NCBI RefSeq assembly: GCF_023822025.1 | Contig: NZ_CP082909.1 | Span: 1,912,001-1,976,000 of the forward strand | Length of the DNA stretch: 64,000 bases | Source: Endozoicomonas sp. 4G | GTDB lineage: Bacteria; Pseudomonadota; Gammaproteobacteria; Pseudomonadales; Endozoicomonadaceae | Direction: 5' to 3' | In this document: positions 44,042 through 53,341 of the stretch, one piece after another | Position numbering within the stretch: the stretch's first letter is position 1 | Layout: every line of letters begins with the position of its first letter | Program-made: the position numbers and the translations under genes | Notes under the pieces: model-generated | Database searches by the model: none | Told to the model about the DNA's origin: nothing | Seen by the model: only the letters and a program-made list of their open reading frames with translations

Positions 44042-47000
44042 CTAATAATCACAAATCATCCAGTCTGTGGTAATTTGGTAATGGCTAGAGCCTTCGCTGT
44101 ACTTAAGCGTTGCCCTGTGTTTAACATCTCTATCATGTGCATCATACGACCACCAGATAGTACTAGAGCCAGCCTTGGGTGAAGTATCATATACACTGCC
44201 GCCACCGTTCTGACTCTCCGACTCCACTCTTACCTCGTCTAAACTCCAACCCTCAGAATTCAAAATTGCGTAATCCGTTTGCTGAGGTCTTTGAGAGTTG
44301 TAACCACTGAAGCAGTAGTTCAGTACGATAAATGGTGGCTTTGGTTTGACCGTCACCATATATCTAGCACTCTGCTCCAGATATTTCGCTGTTTCCGACT
44401 CTGTGACAGTGATTTTCGTTCTGCCCAACTTTATCGAGGTGACTTCACCGGTCGAATCAACTGTGGCAATGCTAGTGTCACCCGAAGAATAGGTAAGCAC
44501 GCCGCCGTTTCCACCTTGAACAGGTTGCGAGCCGCTCTCACCTATAGTCAGGAGCATATTTTTACCAACATCCAGTGGCTTACCTACCCCCTTTTTAAGG
44601 GTTATCTGATAACTTTCATTAGCGGGTAAAAAGCCCGGGTCATCAGGTGTAAAGCTTGCCTTAATATCAGTTGTACCGATTGCAGTAAAGGAAACCAGAC
44701 CGCTGGAATCAACATCCACTATCTTGGTGTCGATGCTAGTATACTGTACCTCCCCAGTGACTTCCTGGCCCTGGTAGGAAGCAGAGACCGTCGCCGTATA
44801 GCTTGCGTCATCAAAAGTGACATTTACCTGCCCACTCTCTGCATCAGCTTGATCCCATTCCAATACTGGTGTTGATGGTTGAACATCTATCGTGTAACTA
44901 ATAGAGGTTGCAGCATGGTCACCGTCTTCAGCCTGAGTTGCAGTAACAGTTGCCTGCCCTGTTTTTTTAGTGGTTAATTGGCCGCTCCTCTGATCAACGC
45001 TTACAACATCCCCTCCTTGCGTCACAGAGTAAGTAATATCTCCCTGACTACTAGTTGCAGAAGCTGTGAAGGTTTCGGTACTAGCGTAATTCATAGTGTG
45101 AGAACCATCACTTACTTCCGTCTGATCCCAGTGCAGGTCAGAGGAAGCCTTAGCGACGTTAAGCATATATTGGATCTCGGACGCTTCGAACCGACTGGTA
45201 GCATCGTGTTGAGCTGTGATGGTCGTCGGGCCACTACCATGAACGGTGAGTTCCCCGGTAAAGCGGTTCACATCAGCAACATTTGAGTCACTACTGCTGT
45301 AAGAGATCACCGCCTTAGGGTCTATAGAGGTTGCTGTTATATGTGGGTATCGGTCATCTTGGTAGCTTACATCCACTGATCCATCATCTGAGACACCATC
45401 CGACCAAGTTAGAGTGTTAACAGCGGATTTTGCAACCTTTAAGATGTAGGTAACACTATCAGCGGCTACGGTATCAGTCGCTTCCAGGTGAGCGGTAATC
45501 GTAGCCTTTCCTGACTGGTTCAATGTCAATACACCGGTGTTTTCGTGTACTCCTGCTACAGCAGGATTATCACTGGTATAGGTAATCGTGCCAGTGGATG
45601 TGGCGCTCGCCGTATTTAAAGGAGGCGTTGCCATGCCAAATGTGGCATTCACCGAAGCACCGTCTTTAATTTTTCCCCATGACAGATCTGAATCCTGCTG
45701 CCTACCCACCTTCAACACATAGGCCACCTGAGTTTCAGCGTAACTGCCATATGCCTCCTGAGTGGCGATCACATTGACCACGCCTGTACGAGTGCCCAGA
45801 TTCACCTTGCCAGTTGATGGTTCAACCGTAGCAATGTCTGAGTTTCCAATTACTTGATACTGAATATCTCCCTCACTGTCGGTTGAAGCAGCTTCGATGG
45901 TGAACGATTGATCACCAAAGTGTTTGATTACGGTACCCTTCGCTGCACTCGCATCCTGCCACGTCAGATCAGAACGACTGCCCTGACTCACAATCAGCTG
46001 ATACTTGCTGGTCGTTTCTTTGTAATTAACACTCTCTTTCTGCGTGGCTGACACCGTTACGCTACCGGCACCCTCAATAGCGATTTTTCCGGTATCCTCA
46101 TCAATACTGGCAACCGAGACAACATTCGCGCTTGGCTTTTCATCAATCAATGAATAAGTGACAGACTCCTCATCAGAGCTGGAACCTACCTGGAATAAGA
46201 AGTCCTTATCCCCATACGTTCTGTAGACTGTACCGCTGGCAGCCTCACCACTCCAAGTCAGTTTACTGAATATCTTGTTGATAGTCAGTTTGTAGGCAAC
46301 ACCACCCTTCAGATAATTAGTACCTTCTTTCTGTTTAGCTATGATGGTTGTATTACCTGCCTGCTTGATGGTGATCCAGCCCGTGTTCTGATCTACTTTT
46401 GCAATATTGGGGTTGCCTGAAATGTAGCCAATGTCACCGTCCGAATCTGGTTCTGCAACGACGCTGTAGGCAAAACGGTCATCACCATAATCGCGAGCTA
46501 CCGTATCCCCTGCGTTAATTTCCATAAAGCTCAGCGTATTGTTATCGTCTTTCTCCACTGTCAGGGTGTAGCTGACTTCAGCACCGGTAAACTCATCTTT
46601 CGGTGCCAGATAGGCGCGAATAGTGGTTGTACCTGCCTGGAGAATTGTCAGATTACCGGATTGATCGATCTCGGCAATTTGAGTGTCATCACTTTTATAG
46701 CGCACCGCTCCTGTTGAATTGCTACTGGTAGCTTTAGTTACATGACCAATGTCGTTATATGTAACAACGTACTCGCCATTTTTGACGGAGTTATCCCACC
46801 CAAAGTTAGGCTTTGTCGCCCCACGACCGACGATCAGGGTATAGCCAATTACCTGACTTCGATAATTGCCGTGTTTGCTGATCTCTGCTTCGATCTTCAC
46901 TGCCCCGCGATTACCGTTCAGAGAAACTGTGCCATTCTGATCGACAGTGGCAATTTTTTGGTCACCGACCACATCGTAAGCTACAGATCCTGAAGAACCC

Positions 47001-50000
47001 GCTTGTGATACCGCAGGAATGGTAAAATCCGCACTACCTTCGTTTTGGTTCACCCGACCACTTTGAATCAACCCCTTTGAGTCTTCCCAGGTCAGCGTTG
47101 GATCACCAGGGTGCACCTTCAGACTATAAGCGACAGAAGTTTTCTCATAGTTATCACTTTCAAGCTGGGTAGCCTGAACCTCTACACTGCCAACGCCTTT
47201 AATCGCCACTTCACCAGTTGCATGATCTATCACAGCAACATCTGCGACGTTAGCGCCCGGTTGCTCACCCTTCAGGGTATATACAATGTCACTATCTTTG
47301 GAGTTTGAATCAACCTGGAATGTGAAATTACCACTATCGTAAGTTCTATCAACGGACCCATCAGCAGCCTTACCATTCCACGTGAGGTTGCTAGGTACCT
47401 TACTGATGCTCAGGTTGTAGCTAATATCACCCTTCAGATAATTGGTTCCTTCTTCCTGTGTGGCTTTAATGGTTGTTTGACCTGCATTTTTGATGGTGAC
47501 TTGGCCTGTTTCCGAGTCGACTTCAGCGATATCAGGGTCACCTGAACTGTAGCTAATGTCTCCGTCCGAGTCTGCCTCTGCGACAGCCATGTAGGCAAAA
47601 CGGTCATCGCCATAATCTCGTGTTACCGTATCTCCTGCCTTAATGCCCATAAAGCTCAGCGTATCATTAGCATCCTTATTCACCGTCAGGGTGTAGCTGA
47701 TTTCAGCACCGATAAACTCACCTTTCGGTGCCAGATAGGCGCGAATAGTGGTTGTACCTGCCTGGAGAATTGTCAGATTACCGGATTGATCGATCTCGGC
47801 AATTTGGGTGTCGTCGCTTTTATAGCGTACAGCGCCCTCTGAGTTGTGACTCTCTGCCGTTGTTACGAGCCCCATATCGTTGTAAGTCACGGTATATTGA
47901 CCGTTTTGGACGGGGGCAGCCCACTCGAAGTGAGGTTTTGTTGTACCACTACTAACGATCAGCGTATAGCCAATTACCTGACTTCGATAATTTCCATCTT
48001 TTGTGATTTCGGCTTCGACTTTCACTGCACCTTGGTTTCCTTTCAGGGAAACCGTGCCATTTTTATTGACAGCAGCAACCTGTTGATCACCGATCACACG
48101 ATAGGTAATCGTTCCTTCGGCACCGACTTGTGATATTGCAGGAATGGTGAAGCTGCTAACGCCTTGAGGGAGGCTGACCTGACCGTTTTTGATTAAACTC
48201 TGGTCATCGTCCCATGCTAGCGATGGATCACCAGGCAGAACAGTCAGAAGATAGCTATCAGCATCTCTTTCAAAATTATCAGTGGTTTTTTCCAGTACCC
48301 GGATGTGGGTTGTGCCTATGTTATGCACATCAACCAAGCCAGACTGATTAACGTCCGCTACATTGGAGTCCGAACTTTGATAAAGCAGTGTTCCCGAGTC
48401 ACCTCCGGTGGTTTGAGATTTGACGACCTGTGATGGGTCATCAACATAAACGAGAGTGACATCCGGACCTGCATCTAAACGATTTCCAGCGCCTTTCGCA
48501 ATCTGGATCGGAACGGACTTAATCAGTTTTTCTCCTGTCTCCAGAATGACTTGTAACTTCGTTTCGTAGCTGCCTACGGGTTCAGAGACATCGATAACAG
48601 GTGTCTTGGTGTCAATAGATTGCAGAATTTCTTGATCGCCGCCCCAACGGAAACGGGCAACTTCATCTGTATTCTGATAAGTAGCGACGGCTGCTTCATT
48701 ACCTCCCCGGTCTTCTACCGCCCAGTAAATGGTGGGCGCTTGTTCACCATGCGCTGCACTGTAGCTGCTGACAGGTTTTGTCAGAGCAGGATCAGAATAA
48801 AGCGTTAAGACAGGTTTAAGTGCCGCATTTTGAGTGACAACGACCTGTGTATCTACTTGGGCGGAGTCACCGTTGCTATTGGCCACCGTCAATGTCAAGT
48901 CATAGGTATTGCTGAGGGGGGCAGCCTGCCAGTCAGGCGCTGTAAAGACCACTGTCTGGCTACTGGTGCTGCTCAGGTATTGAGCACCTTTGCCAGTCCA
49001 TTGCAAGCTTTCTACAGGGAAGGCTGTCGTAATGTCAGCCTGTATCGTGACGGACTCCCGCTCTGTCACGCTGTACTGTTCGTTCAGGGAAAGATTAATC
49101 GTTTGCCCATTTTCGCTTATTTGCTTCTCGCTATATTCCAGCACGATATTGTTTTGCCGCTCAACAAACGTGCCTTTTTGCCAGTCATTAGCCAGAGAGG
49201 TGGTGGTCGCTTTCAGCTGTTCACCCAGTGGCTGTCCAATGTTCCAGTTGAAAGTGGCTTCCAGACGTGTATCACTAAACTCTGTATCACCAATGGTTTT
49301 AGTCACACCCAGAGAGAATAAAGAGAAAGGTCGGTACTCAACGCTCAGGCTGGCCCCCATCGGATCTGTTCCAAGCTCTTGGAAGGCTGAGCCGCTGACA
49401 TCCTCTTCAAAGTTGCCCTGTTCATCCACATGATTACCTTGCCACTGGAACAGTTCAAGTGTGGTGGACCATGCCGGAGCTTCTGCTATAAATGCATTAA
49501 TACCAACATCCCAGCCTGCAGCAGCTCTTGACTGCAACTGATAACCCGGTGCATCAACGTCTTTCCAGTCGCTCAGGGGGGTGTAATAGTTGCCATACAG
49601 TTTGGCGGAATCAATACCCAGCTCAAGTCCGACACTACCACGACTGTGGCCCAAAGTGATGTCCTCGTCATAAAATGCGTTGATCCCCCACATCACCTTG
49701 TTACCGAAATAGCGGTAGCCCAGGCCAAGGTTGGCCATATCCCGCTCACCCCAGTGACGGTAGCCTAATTGAGTAAAAATTTGCTCATTCTTGTCGTCGT
49801 AAACAGGCAGCAGATAGTCCAGCGCGTACTCATTAATTGACCAGTCGGCATCCAGCCCGATATCAATACGAGCCTCACCGTATTTACTCAGCAGTGATTC
49901 CGCATAGCCTTCTCCAAAAGCTATGCCCGCATTGGCAATTTCACCACTTACGACGTCGTTCAGGTTTTCTGTTTGTTCGGTGTCTAGTTCACCCTCCGGA

Positions 50001-50752
50001 TCTAGCCTTTGTCCGATACTTCTGGCTGTTTGTGCCAGAGTGTCTTCTTGAATCGGAAGTGTTTCCGAGGTGTCGGACGTTGCCGTCGGGAGATTGGGCA
50101 GATTCTCAGCATTAAGACCATCTGATGCAACGGCTGGGTAGCTTTGGTAGCTTAATTGATCGTTTAATTCTTCTACCGTTTTCTCAAGCCTCGCTATCTT
50201 TTCATTTGCCTGAGTGTAACTTTCCTCAGCAAGTGCAAGCCGGGCTTGCCCATCTGATAGCTCAGCGGACTGTGACTGTAACTGCTTTCTTAATGTCTGC
50301 AGTTCCTCATTAAGTCGCTGATTCTCTGATTCCAACAACGACTTGGCTTTGCCTGAATTGTCTGGTTGGTCAGAGTACTCGAGCAGAGACTGATAACCAT
50401 TGGCCTGTTCTGCATTGCTCAGCAGTAGCGTTTTACCGTTTAAGCCATTAACAAGTCCGTGATAGACCTGCAGTGGTATGACGGTTCTTTGTTGCTGTTG
50501 AGTAATACCCGCAACTTCCTTGCCTAACAGGTAGCTGTTTATTTCCTCCTGTGTGTCGGGGTTTTTTACCACGATATTTTCAGGGTCTGTATAGGAGGAT
50601 CCCGGTATGCTGGTTGGTGCCCCGTTGTGTGTTGGATCATCCGGTGGTGACCCTGAGTAGCCTCGCATAAAAAAACCAATTATCCCCCCTATCACGAGAA
50701 ATAACAGGGCTCTCCAGAATACCGATAGTTTCATATTGTTGTTGGGGCTCAT
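44042..50752 (-). CDS. Giant inverse autotransporter (intimin/invasin-like) adhesin with ~15 Ig-like modules
   Basis: About 2236 residues from ATG 50752 (a TTG at 50761 is also in frame). Order: an N-terminal membrane segment (FWRALLFLVIGGIIGFFMRG), a linker, a coiled coil (about 125-200, LLESENQRLNEELQTLRKQL), then the type Ve beta-barrel (about 240-520; ARIDIGLDADWSINEYALDY, LGYRYFGNKVMWGINAFYDE, WDVGINAFIAEAP, WNIGQPLGEQL). Two less regular domains follow, then about 15 Big-like modules of 80-95 residues with the recurring pattern YxSxDxxIAxVDxxxGxVTI..AGxTTIxA. The C-terminal 100 residues form a distinct tip ending WMICDY. Intimins and invasins use the barrel to export the repeat stalk, so this is probably a surface adhesin for host contact. 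Confidence 0.92.
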   Translation of the reverse strand: MSPNNNMKLSVFWRALLFLVIGGIIGFFMRGYSGSPPDDPTHNGAPTSIPGSSYTDPENIVVKNPDTQEEINSYLLGKEVAGITQQQQRTVIPLQVYHGLVNGLNGKTLLLSNAEQANGYQSLLEYSDQPDNSGKAKSLLESENQRLNEELQTLRKQLQSQSAELSDGQARLALAEESYTQANEKIARLEKTVEELNDQLSYQSYPAVASDGLNAENLPNLPTATSDTSETLPIQEDTLAQTARSIGQRLDPEGELDTEQTENLNDVVSGEIANAGIAFGEGYAESLLSKYGEARIDIGLDADWSINEYALDYLLPVYDDKNEQIFTQLGYRHWGERDMANLGLGYRYFGNKVMWGINAFYDEDITLGHSRGSVGLELGIDSAKLYGNYYTPLSDWKDVDAPGYQLQSRAAAGWDVGINAFIAEAPAWSTTLELFQWQGNHVDEQGNFEEDVSGSAFQELGTDPMGASLSVEYRPFSLFSLGVTKTIGDTEFSDTRLEATFNWNIGQPLGEQLKATTTSLANDWQKGTFVERQNNIVLEYSEKQISENGQTINLSLNEQYSVTERESVTIQADITTAFPVESLQWTGKGAQYLSSTSSQTVVFTAPDWQAAPLSNTYDLTLTVANSNGDSAQVDTQVVVTQNAALKPVLTLYSDPALTKPVSSYSAAHGEQAPTIYWAVEDRGGNEAAVATYQNTDEVARFRWGGDQEILQSIDTKTPVIDVSEPVGSYETKLQVILETGEKLIKSVPIQIAKGAGNRLDAGPDVTLVYVDDPSQVVKSQTTGGDSGTLLYQSSDSNVADVNQSGLVDVHNIGTTHIRVLEKTTDNFERDADSYLLTVLPGDPSLAWDDDQSLIKNGQVSLPQGVSSFTIPAISQVGAEGTITYRVIGDQQVAAVNKNGTVSLKGNQGAVKVEAEITKDGNYRSQVIGYTLIVSSGTTKPHFEWAAPVQNGQYTVTYNDMGLVTTAESHNSEGAVRYKSDDTQIAEIDQSGNLTILQAGTTTIRAYLAPKGEFIGAEISYTLTVNKDANDTLSFMGIKAGDTVTRDYGDDRFAYMAVAEADSDGDISYSSGDPDIAEVDSETGQVTIKNAGQTTIKATQEEGTNYLKGDISYNLSISKVPSNLTWNGKAADGSVDRTYDSGNFTFQVDSNSKDSDIVYTLKGEQPGANVADVAVIDHATGEVAIKGVGSVEVQATQLESDNYEKTSVAYSLKVHPGDPTLTWEDSKGLIQSGRVNQNEGSADFTIPAVSQAGSSGSVAYDVVGDQKIATVDQNGTVSLNGNRGAVKIEAEISKHGNYRSQVIGYTLIVGRGATKPNFGWDNSVKNGEYVVTYNDIGHVTKATSSNSTGAVRYKSDDTQIAEIDQSGNLTILQAGTTTIRAYLAPKDEFTGAEVSYTLTVEKDDNNTLSFMEINAGDTVARDYGDDRFAYSVVAEPDSDGDIGYISGNPNIAKVDQNTGWITIKQAGNTTIIAKQKEGTNYLKGGVAYKLTINKIFSKLTWSGEAASGTVYRTYGDKDFLFQVGSSSDEESVTYSLIDEKPSANVVSVASIDEDTGKIAIEGAGSVTVSATQKESVNYKETTSKYQLIVSQGSRSDLTWQDASAAKGTVIKHFGDQSFTIEAASTDSEGDIQYQVIGNSDIATVEPSTGKVNLGTRTGVVNVIATQEAYGSYAETQVAYVLKVGRQQDSDLSWGKIKDGASVNATFGMATPPLNTASATSTGTITYTSDNPAVAGVHENTGVLTLNQSGKATITAHLEATDTVAADSVTYILKVAKSAVNTLTWSDGVSDDGSVDVSYQDDRYPHITATSIDPKAVISYSSSDSNVADVNRFTGELTVHGSGPTTITAQHDATSRFEASEIQYMLNVAKASSDLHWDQTEVSDGSHTMNYASTETFTASATSSQGDITYSVTQGGDVVSVDQRSGQLTTKKTGQATVTATQAEDGDHAATSISYTIDVQPSTPVLEWDQADAESGQVNVTFDDASYTATVSASYQGQEVTGEVQYTSIDTKIVDVDSSGLVSFTAIGTTDIKASFTPDDPGFLPANESYQITLKKGVGKPLDVGKNMLLTIGESGSQPVQGGNGGVLTYSSGDTSIATVDSTGEVTSIKLGRTKITVTESETAKYLEQSARYMVTVKPKPPFIVLNYCFSGYNSQRPQQTDYAILNSEGWSLDEVRVESESQNGGGSVYDTSPKAGSSTIWWSYDAHDRDVKHRATLKYSEGSSHYQITTDWMICDY
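45980..47104 (-). repeat. 1125-bp tandem duplication in adhesin, unit 2 (four Ig-like modules)
   Basis: Encodes modules beginning DPTLTWEDSK and ending QLIVSQG. It is homologous over its full length to 47105-48229, at exactly the same length (375 codons). Some stretches, e.g. about 140 bp from 46561, are almost identical to the equivalent 1125 bp away, while others differ, suggesting partial gene conversion or recent duplication with selection. Confidence 0.85.
47105..48229 (-). repeat. 1125-bp tandem duplication in adhesin, unit 1 (four Ig-like modules)
   Basis: Encodes modules beginning DPSLAWDDDQ and ending SLKVHPG; it directly adjoins the second unit. Each unit holds four different modules, so the duplication copied a four-module block, not a single domain. 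Confidence 0.85.
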
Positions 50753-50761
50753 ACTACTCAA

Positions 50762-51117
50762 CGTACAGTTTGCTGATTACAGTGATTGTTTTTGCCGTCC
50801 GAAGACGAAAAACAAGAAGTGGTAGTCGCTAAAAAAGTAAAGCAATAACGTGAAGGGATAGGTGATAAGGCCATTTAAGTTACTACTTCGTGCTTAATTT
50901 GAACGATTAATTATTAAATTTTACGGTATCGTATCTTAATTCAAAATTATCAAGCGCAAAATCCGTATAACCGCCTAGCATATAGCGATTACCACTAGCA
51001 CCTGATCTGGAGTTGGCTTCAGGGCGATCTCATTTGGCACTAACTTTTTTTGACCCGAGGTAATGCACCACTTCAACAGATGCGACATTTTTATCTTGAA
51101 CATTAAGGACGCTGAAT
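50762..51117. other. Gap between adhesin and IS remnant
   Basis: About 356 bp, AT-rich around 50880-50960, with no gene. It must include the adhesin promoter (minus strand). The last 60 bp probably belong to the left end of the IS remnant. Confidence 0.4.
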
Positions 51118-51606
51118 ATGGCTCCTTTCGGAGTATTTTCTGAACTCACCGAAGTTCGGGCAGATAACCACAGACATCCACTGCCTCATCTTGTGTTTAT
51201 TGCAATATGCATGATTATTTGTGGTGCTGAAGACTGGAATATGGTGTCAGAACTCGGCAAAAAAAAGAAAACATGGTTGAAGCGTTACATACCATTACCT
51301 CACGGGATACCTTCACAGCATACCTTTATCAGAGTTTTTGAGCGCCTTGATCCCAAGGAGTTTCGGAAATGCTTTATTAAGTGGGCTCAGCTTATCGCGG
51401 AGCGCACAGACGCTGTAGTCGAAAGCGAGCGCCATGAAGGTGAAAAAGTGAGTCTCGAACGGCGATACTTTATTTCCAGTCTTAAGACCGATGCTAAAGA
51501 GTTCATGAGTTCAGTGCGATCCCACTGGTCGGTGGAAAATAGCCTGAACTGGGTGCTCGACATTGGCTTAAGAGAAGATCGGAGGCTACAACGCTATGAG
51601 GGCTGA
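51118..51606 (+). pseudogene. ISAs1-family transposase with deleted catalytic core
   Basis: The first ~100 residues match the N-terminus of ISAs1 (H-repeat) transposases: FSELTEVRADNHRHPLPHLV, GAEDWNMVSELGKKK, PHGIPSQHTFIRVFERLDP. After LIAERTDAVV the frame jumps to a region near the end of the family (RRYFISSL, FMSSVRSHWSVENSLNWVLDI), so about 150-200 residues with the catalytic Asp residues are missing. The end then runs into intron sequence. Not functional. Confidence 0.85.
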
Positions 51607-52190
51607 GGTCGTGCCGGCATGACAGGATTACGAAAGCCCGGCGGGTGGTGCGTGCAGTTGACAAGGCATGGAAGCGGGCATTCCTGGGATACAGCTTTAC
51701 CAGAGATGACAGGAAGAAGCTGGCAGAGAAAACCTGCAAGCGGTTCAGGGACAAATTCAAACAAATAACCCACAAAGGCGGGCGGTCACTGAAGCAGAGG
51801 TTGGAGTCCCTGAATCGCGACTTACGGGGCTGGAAGAACTACTTTCGAGAAGTTGAAACCCGTTCGGAGTTTGAAAACTTTGACTGCTGGATCAGACGAC
51901 GATTGAGAAGTCTGCTCTGGTATCAATGGAAGAAAAGTCCGAAGCGATATGCGGAGCTAAGAAGGCGGGGGGGCAGTGATAAACTGGCGAGGCAGACAGT
52001 AGGATCGAGCAAAGGGTGCTGGCGAATAAGCCGGAGTCCTGAGCAGCACATAGCACTGCCGAAGAGTTGGTTCGATGAATTAGGTTTGATTAGATTATTG
52101 GCTGCTTAACTGACCGAAAAGCCCGGTACGGATCCGTAAGCTGGGTGTTGTGGGAGGAGCTTAACTGTGAGGCTACGCCCTATCCCGATC
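51584..52190 (+). mobile_element. Internally deleted group IIC intron remnant
   Basis: The segment matches intact intron copy 1 from about 41274 to 41338, then jumps to about 42115 and continues to the intron 3' end (CTATCCCGATCT). About 780 bp, including the RT active site, are deleted. Many single-base differences from the intact copies show it is older. Its left border is fused to the ISAs1 transposase remnant. Confidence 0.85.
51645..52109 (+). pseudogene. Group II intron RT/maturase fragment (C-terminal)
   Basis: An open frame of 154 codons covering only the thumb/maturase end (AVDKAWKRAFLGYSFTRDDR to WFDELGLIRLLAA). It lacks every RT motif including YADD. It belongs to the deleted intron and is about 90% identical to the intact protein over this part. 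Confidence 0.85.
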
Positions 52191-52337
52191 TACACCCGAA
52201 AACGGGCTCTTCAACTTGAGATGTCGTATGCGTTCAGCATGGGAGCCATTGTTTTGCCATACGTGGGGACTAGCCAAAAAGCCTTAAAAATAGAACAGAT
52301 TTAAACGTTCTCAACAATCAAGACCTGACCATTTTTC

Positions 52338-53291
52338 TCAAACCGCCCAATCAACCAAGCCAACAACCCTGTCATCTTCATCAGTCGCAACAAGGCATTT
52401 TATATGACTAGCTTTCATAGCATCTTCAGCCTCAGAAAGCATTGCATTCTCGGTTATGCAAACAGGATTCTCACTCATTAAATCATTGGCCTTCAAACCA
52501 AGAATATTATCATGGCTAGTCATATAACGGCGCAAATCACCATCTGTTATAACACCAGCCAGATTGTTATTGTCATCCATAACAATAGCCATGCCAGACC
52601 GGGTTTCAGTCATCGTTAAAATAACATCGTGCATTGGAGTAGATATCGTCACTAAGGGTAAACGATCTTTTTCCATGACATCTTTTACACGAGTCAGAAG
52701 TCGTCGACCCAGGCTACCCCCAGGATGGAATTTTGCAAAGTCGTGCGGTTGGAAATCACGAGCTTTAATCAGGGCGACGGCCAGCGCATCACCAATAGCG
52801 ATTGCTACAGTGGTTGAAGTGGTGGGTGCCAGATTGTTTGGGCAAACTTCTTCTTTTACAGAACCGTTCAACACAACGTCAGCATTTTTTGCCAGTGTTG
52901 AATCCATGCCACCGGTAATTGCGATGATCTTGGTACCAAAGCTTTTCAGTGAAGGAATCAGCTTCAGCACTTCATCTGTTTCACCGCTGTATGAAATTAA
53001 AACAATAGCATCGGCTCTTTCATCAAAACGAATCATGCCCAAGTCGCCATGGAACGCTTCACCAGGATGCATGAAAAAGCTCATGGTGCCTGTAGAGGCC
53101 AGTGTTGCAGCTATCTTCTTTCCGATCAGGCCTGATTTGCCCATGCCAGAAATGATAACCCGGCCTTTGCAGGCAAGCATTAACTGAACAGCTTGCTCAA
53201 AAGAATCATCAACGCGCTCACTCAATGTTAAAAGGGCATTACCTTGTTCATGCAGGGCATTGGCCATTATTTGGCGCATATCAATAGTCAT
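52338..53291 (-). CDS. Arabinose-5-phosphate isomerase, KpsF/GutQ/KdsD family
   Basis: Interconverts ribulose 5-phosphate and arabinose 5-phosphate, the precursor of Kdo. It is 317 residues long: an N-terminal SIS domain (about 30-180; VIISGMGKSGLIGKKIAATLASTGT, HPGEAFHGDLGM, LISYSGETDEVL) and two CBS repeats (about 205-317). The linker motif PHDFAKFHPGGSLGRRLL is diagnostic. It stands alone between an IS/intron remnant and an intron, without the lpt/yrb genes that normally go with kdsD, so it may be a KpsF-type paralogue moved from a capsule locus. Confidence 0.93.
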   Translation of the reverse strand: MTIDMRQIMANALHEQGNALLTLSERVDDSFEQAVQLMLACKGRVIISGMGKSGLIGKKIAATLASTGTMSFFMHPGEAFHGDLGMIRFDERADAIVLISYSGETDEVLKLIPSLKSFGTKIIAITGGMDSTLAKNADVVLNGSVKEEVCPNNLAPTTSTTVAIAIGDALAVALIKARDFQPHDFAKFHPGGSLGRRLLTRVKDVMEKDRLPLVTISTPMHDVILTMTETRSGMAIVMDDNNNLAGVITDGDLRRYMTSHDNILGLKANDLMSENPVCITENAMLSEAEDAMKASHIKCLVATDEDDRVVGLVDWAV

Positions 53292-53310
53292 TATTTTTCA
53301 AACCTTTTCC

Positions 53311-53341
53311 TCGTTCCCACGCACTGCGTGGGAATGCATAC
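53311..53341. repeat. REP-like hairpin serving as intron 2 target
   Basis: TTCCCACGC (53314-53322), loop ACT, GCGTGGGAA (53326-53334), spacer TGCATAC, then the intron. The stem is identical to that at intron 1; only the loop differs. Confidence 0.85.
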
